Origin: Neoroseomonas lacus
Lineage (GTDB): Bacteria; Pseudomonadota; Alphaproteobacteria; Acetobacterales; Acetobacteraceae
Direction of reading: 5' to 3'
Length of the DNA: 64,000 nt
NCBI RefSeq assembly: GCF_014644535.1
Contig: NZ_BMKW01000014.1
Span: forward strand, 104,267 to 168,266
Within the stretch, counting starts at the first letter, position 1; each line of letters starts with the position of its first letter. The position numbers and the translations under genes are program-made. Below the pieces are notes generated by a model that did no database searches, was not told the DNA's origin, and saw only the letters and a program-made list of their open reading frames with translations. Of the stretch, positions 61,740 through 64,000 are shown in pieces.

Positions 61740-62042
61740 TTATTGGCGGCCGACGCGGTTCACAGGGCCGCCGCGATTGGTCGGGGTGCCAGGCAGCACG
61801 CCCACGCCGGGGGCACCGACGCCCGGCGCCACACCCACACCCGGCGCACCCACGCCCACACCCGGCGCGACACCCACACCCGGCGCACCAAGCCCAGGCG
61901 TCGCCCGCCCGACCGGGCGCACCACACACCCGACCGGCACACCCCGGCCCGTGCAATACACCACCGCCTCAGCCGGGCTGGCCAGGCCAGCCAGCGCCAC
62001 CAACCCCAACGATGCGAACAGAACCGACCGACAACGCGCCAT
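61740..62042 (-). CDS. Secreted elastin-like repeat mini-protein
   Basis: 100 residues. Signal peptide [26 protein letters not shown] (cleavage after AEA), then [13 protein letters not shown] with two cysteines. Residues 52-82 are a Gly/Ala/Pro/Val repeat of about 13 residues ([13 protein letters not shown]). VGVAPG, the elastin hexapeptide, occurs at 56-61 and 69-74. The repeat corresponds to near-identical DNA units around 61797-61890. Function unknown; possibly a flexible envelope or surface protein. It lies between suhB and efp. Confidence 0.7.
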   Translation of the reverse strand: MARCRSVLFASLGLVALAGLASPAEAVVYCTGRGVPVGCVVRPVGRATPGLGAPGVGVAPGVGVGAPGVGVAPGVGAPGVGVLPGTPTNRGGPVNRVGRQ

Positions 62043-62132
62043 GCAGCACCTCCCGCCGGTGCGAGCACCGCACCGGTAGGCGGAATGATAGCAGAAAGTG
62101 GTTAGGCGAGCATTGCCCGCCCCAACCGTTTC

Positions 62133-62699
62133 TTACTTCGCGCGCTCGTAATACGTGCCGTCAGCGGTCTTCACGACGATCTTCTCGCCCGCCGTGATGA
62201 AGGGCGGCACCATCACCTTCGCGCCATTCGACATCACCGCCGGCTTGTAGGAGGACGACGCCGTCTGCCCCTTCACCACCGGGTCAGCCTCGACCACCTC
62301 GAGCACGATGGTCTCCGGCAGGTCCATCGAGACCGGCTCGCCCTCGATGAGCTTGACGTTGACCGTCATGTTCTCCTGCAGGAAGGGCAGACGGTCGCCG
62401 AGGATCTCCTGCGGCACCATCGTCTGCTCGAAGGTTTCCGGGTCCATCAGCACCAGATTGGTGCCGTCGATGTAGGAGTAGGTGAACTCCTTGTCCTCGG
62501 TCTGCAGGCGCTCGACCGTGTCGGCGGTGCGCCAGCGCTGGTCCTTCTTGGCACCCGTCTTGATGTTGCGCATGTCCACCTGGATGATGGCATTGCCTTT
62601 CCCTGGGATCATGATGTTCTGCTTGATGATGGTGTAGCGCTGGCCTTCGAACTCGATGACCATGCCGGCACGCATCTGGTTGGCTTGCATCTTTGCCAT
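62133..62699 (-). CDS. efp: Elongation factor P
   Basis: 188 residues with the three beta domains of EF-P: an N-terminal KOW-like domain with the tip MIPGKGNAI (Lys34, the residue modified in many bacteria), the central FTYSYIDGTNLVLMDPETFEQT, and the C-terminal PLPETI-type domain seen as DLPETIVLEVVEADPVVKGQT. It relieves ribosome stalling at polyproline, relevant given the Pro-rich proteins nearby. A GGGAGGGAC ribosome site lies before the ATG. Confidence 0.97.
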   Translation of the reverse strand: MAKMQANQMRAGMVIEFEGQRYTIIKQNIMIPGKGNAIIQVDMRNIKTGAKKDQRWRTADTVERLQTEDKEFTYSYIDGTNLVLMDPETFEQTMVPQEILGDRLPFLQENMTVNVKLIEGEPVSMDLPETIVLEVVEADPVVKGQTASSSYKPAVMSNGAKVMVPPFITAGEKIVVKTADGTYYERAK

Positions 62700-62830
62700 G
62701 GGGGAGGGACCCTTGAAAACTAAACTGTGGCGCCGCCCGTGCGGCCCGTCTCACGCCGCCGTTTAGTGTGTGCGCGCCTTGACGGCAACCATCGCAGATA
62801 TCCGCGGCGGTCCACGCGATTAAGCCAGAA

Positions 62831-63928
62831 TTAGCGCCGAAGACTGAGCGCAATCTTAGCATTCTTTATAGAGTTATTGATAGAATTCGCGTCGAGAGAA
62901 TGGTCAAGGATGGCGTGGATGTCCTTTAGTGTCATTTTAGACCATTTTTTCTCGCCAATGGTGCGAATTATTTGAATAAGATAATTGCGAGAGTCAAAAA
63001 ACAGAGCATCAGAATTAATGGATAGTTTTGCTTTATGAGCATATCTATTTCTCATCCTATTCAATAAGTTGAGTTTTATCTTTCGAAAATGCGGCGTCTC
63101 GGACATAAATGAGGCGCGATGTATGATAGTTTTGGTATTTTCTTGAGAGTTATAACTCGAAAATAAAACCTCGATCGCATTCCATATCAAAAGTATTCTT
63201 AATCCCCCATTTAATTCAGCGCCAGCTTGATGAATAAGATGAAGACTAGATATTAGATCGTCTTCAATATTAGATTTTTGGATATTATGAAAGAATTTTT
63301 TGGCGATATTAATTGCGGGTTCGCTAACTTTTAGTGGGAATATCTCATCTTCTTCGTAAGGTGAGTACCACCAAACATCCGTAATGAGTCGTTTTTTGTT
63401 GTCTGCGATAATCTGATATTTTGACGGACGGATTCGATGAAGAGATTTGTGGCTGCCAAAATTGTGCGCATAGTAACTTGTAATTCCGTTGAGGAATCCC
63501 ATGAATGCGTACAGTACTCGCTGACTCGCGTCAGCAGCTTCGGTATGCGATTTTGATCGTATTTTCACATAAAGTGGGCAATATAGTGATGGATCTCTCA
63601 CGCTAACAGTTCGAAAATTCCCTTCAAACTCTGTTCCATAAAATTTATCATGCGCTGTCGGCCCAAAAACAATAGAGTGATTTTGTATGTTGATAATATA
63701 GTCAGTATTCGGTTGATTTATTGAAAGTCGTGTCAGATAGTAATAGGTATTAAGAGGTTTTTGTTGTGATTTTGCTCTTTCATGGCTGAATTTTGAAAAA
63801 AACTCTTTGAATTCGATGGTCTTGGTTGATAAATTTCCTTCCACTATAGAGCTAATTGAATCGACAAAGATTTTATTAATTTGATTTTCATCCCAGTGGT
63901 CTGGCCATTCAATTTCGTTAGAGCCCAT
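62831..63928 (-). CDS. Apea-like HEPN-domain protein on AT-rich DNA
   Basis: 365 residues in AT-rich DNA (a sampled 60-base line, 62941-63000, is 33% GC), quite unlike all other genes here. The N-terminal 230 residues are unrecognised. The C-terminus resembles Apea-like HEPN domains: GGLRILLIWNAIEVLFSS, then LLNRMRNRYAHKA with RNRYAH at 293-298 (Rx4H motif), and DSRNYLIQIIRTIGEKKW. HEPN proteins are often RNases in antiphage or toxin systems. The start lies about 15 bases from a probable IS end, so recent acquisition is likely. Confidence 0.65.
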   Translation of the reverse strand: MGSNEIEWPDHWDENQINKIFVDSISSIVEGNLSTKTIEFKEFFSKFSHERAKSQQKPLNTYYYLTRLSINQPNTDYIINIQNHSIVFGPTAHDKFYGTEFEGNFRTVSVRDPSLYCPLYVKIRSKSHTEAADASQRVLYAFMGFLNGITSYYAHNFGSHKSLHRIRPSKYQIIADNKKRLITDVWWYSPYEEDEIFPLKVSEPAINIAKKFFHNIQKSNIEDDLISSLHLIHQAGAELNGGLRILLIWNAIEVLFSSYNSQENTKTIIHRASFMSETPHFRKIKLNLLNRMRNRYAHKAKLSINSDALFFDSRNYLIQIIRTIGEKKWSKMTLKDIHAILDHSLDANSINNSIKNAKIALSLRR

Positions 63929-63943
63929 CCGGGAAGTTCCGAT

Positions 63944-64000
63944 TCATGCTGAGGGCATTGCTGCCAGTCGGCGGAGCATGATGCGGATCATGGCCATGCG
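63944..64000 (-). mobile_element. Probable 3' end of an IS transposase (edge)
   Basis: The last 18 codons of a GC-rich minus-strand frame, RMAMIRIMLRRLAAMPSA and stop. This resembles the C-termini of IS5-type transposases, which often end with a hydrophobic AMIRIMLRRLA-like helix. Nearby CCGGGAAGTTCCGATTCA may belong to the element's terminal repeat. Too little is in the window to prove it. Confidence 0.4.

Noticed and set aside
61797..61890. CRISPR array
   Set aside because: The repeats are contiguous coding units of about 39 bp without spacers and no cas gene is present.
61777..62079. Pro/Thr-rich plus-strand frame across the elastin-like gene
   Set aside because: The minus strand has a proper signal peptide and fits the gene order; the plus frame has none. 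The repeat DNA makes any frame repetitive.

Overview
This window is GC-rich throughout, except for one AT-rich gene at the right edge. The organism is most likely an alphaproteobacterium of the Acetobacteraceae, Roseomonas-like. This is inferred from the very high GC at third codon positions, the abundance of Bug/TctC and TRAP solute receptors paired with soil-type catabolic enzymes, and the cluster efp - inositol monophosphatase - small OmpA-like - MotA-like - coiled-coil OmpA. No rRNA, tRNA or CRISPR was seen.

Layout. 1-5.6 kb: a partial metallo-beta-lactamase-fold gene diverges from a gamma-glutamylcyclotransferase-like gene, followed by a DMT permease, a ketopantoate-reductase-like/SDR pair, an MFS permease and a lipoprotein. 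5.7-17.5 kb: a catabolic block with an M20 peptidase, a degenerate TauD-like protein coupled to an Asp/Glu-racemase-like protein, a zinc protease, a complete TRAP transporter (DctPQM), a canonical TauD-type dioxygenase, a flavin monooxygenase, an M81 peptidase and a Bug receptor. 17.8-26.6 kb: a TetR regulator divergent from a sterol-desaturase-type hydroxylase, a GST, a Bug gene remnant, an intact Bug receptor, an NdvA-like ABC exporter, a CBS protein, an SDR and a DUF1003 pair. 26.8-34.1 kb: a CPA1 antiporter, a tiny membrane protein and a 1512-residue DUF4011-helicase-nuclease-DUF3320 protein (Hhe-like architecture, possible phage defence), then an alpha/beta hydrolase interrupted by an amber codon. 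34.1-44.2 kb: MscL, an orphan TAXI receptor, a VOC protein, a DedA protein, a papain-like protease, a second TRAP transporter on the minus strand, a HicA-like gene, manC and a thioesterase. 44.5-51.1 kb: a tctCBA operon, then an M20 amidohydrolase, a creatininase-family protein and a second ketopantoate-reductase-like protein. 51.1-57.1 kb: small membrane proteins, a metallophosphoesterase, a TPR protein, DUF429, cytochrome b561, a mini zinc-ribbon protein, DUF1491 and a GGDEF protein. 57.1-62.7 kb: an envelope/housekeeping block ending in efp. 62.8-64 kb: an AT-rich HEPN-type gene next to what looks like the end of an insertion sequence.

The most unusual signal is non-coding. A bipartite palindromic element (hairpin, then CACCCCGCC-like linker, then hairpin) occurs five times in intergenic DNA. 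Its stem sequences change between copies but stay self-complementary. Two copies are 74/75 identical, and each supplies the stop codon and the same C-terminal tail (SQKSPEGPGN) to an unrelated protein. Other points of interest are the Hhe-like protein, the HEPN gene on transferred-looking DNA, a TauD-like protein whose metal triad reads His-Glu-Lys, a racemase-like protein without its cysteines, and a secreted elastin-like mini-protein.
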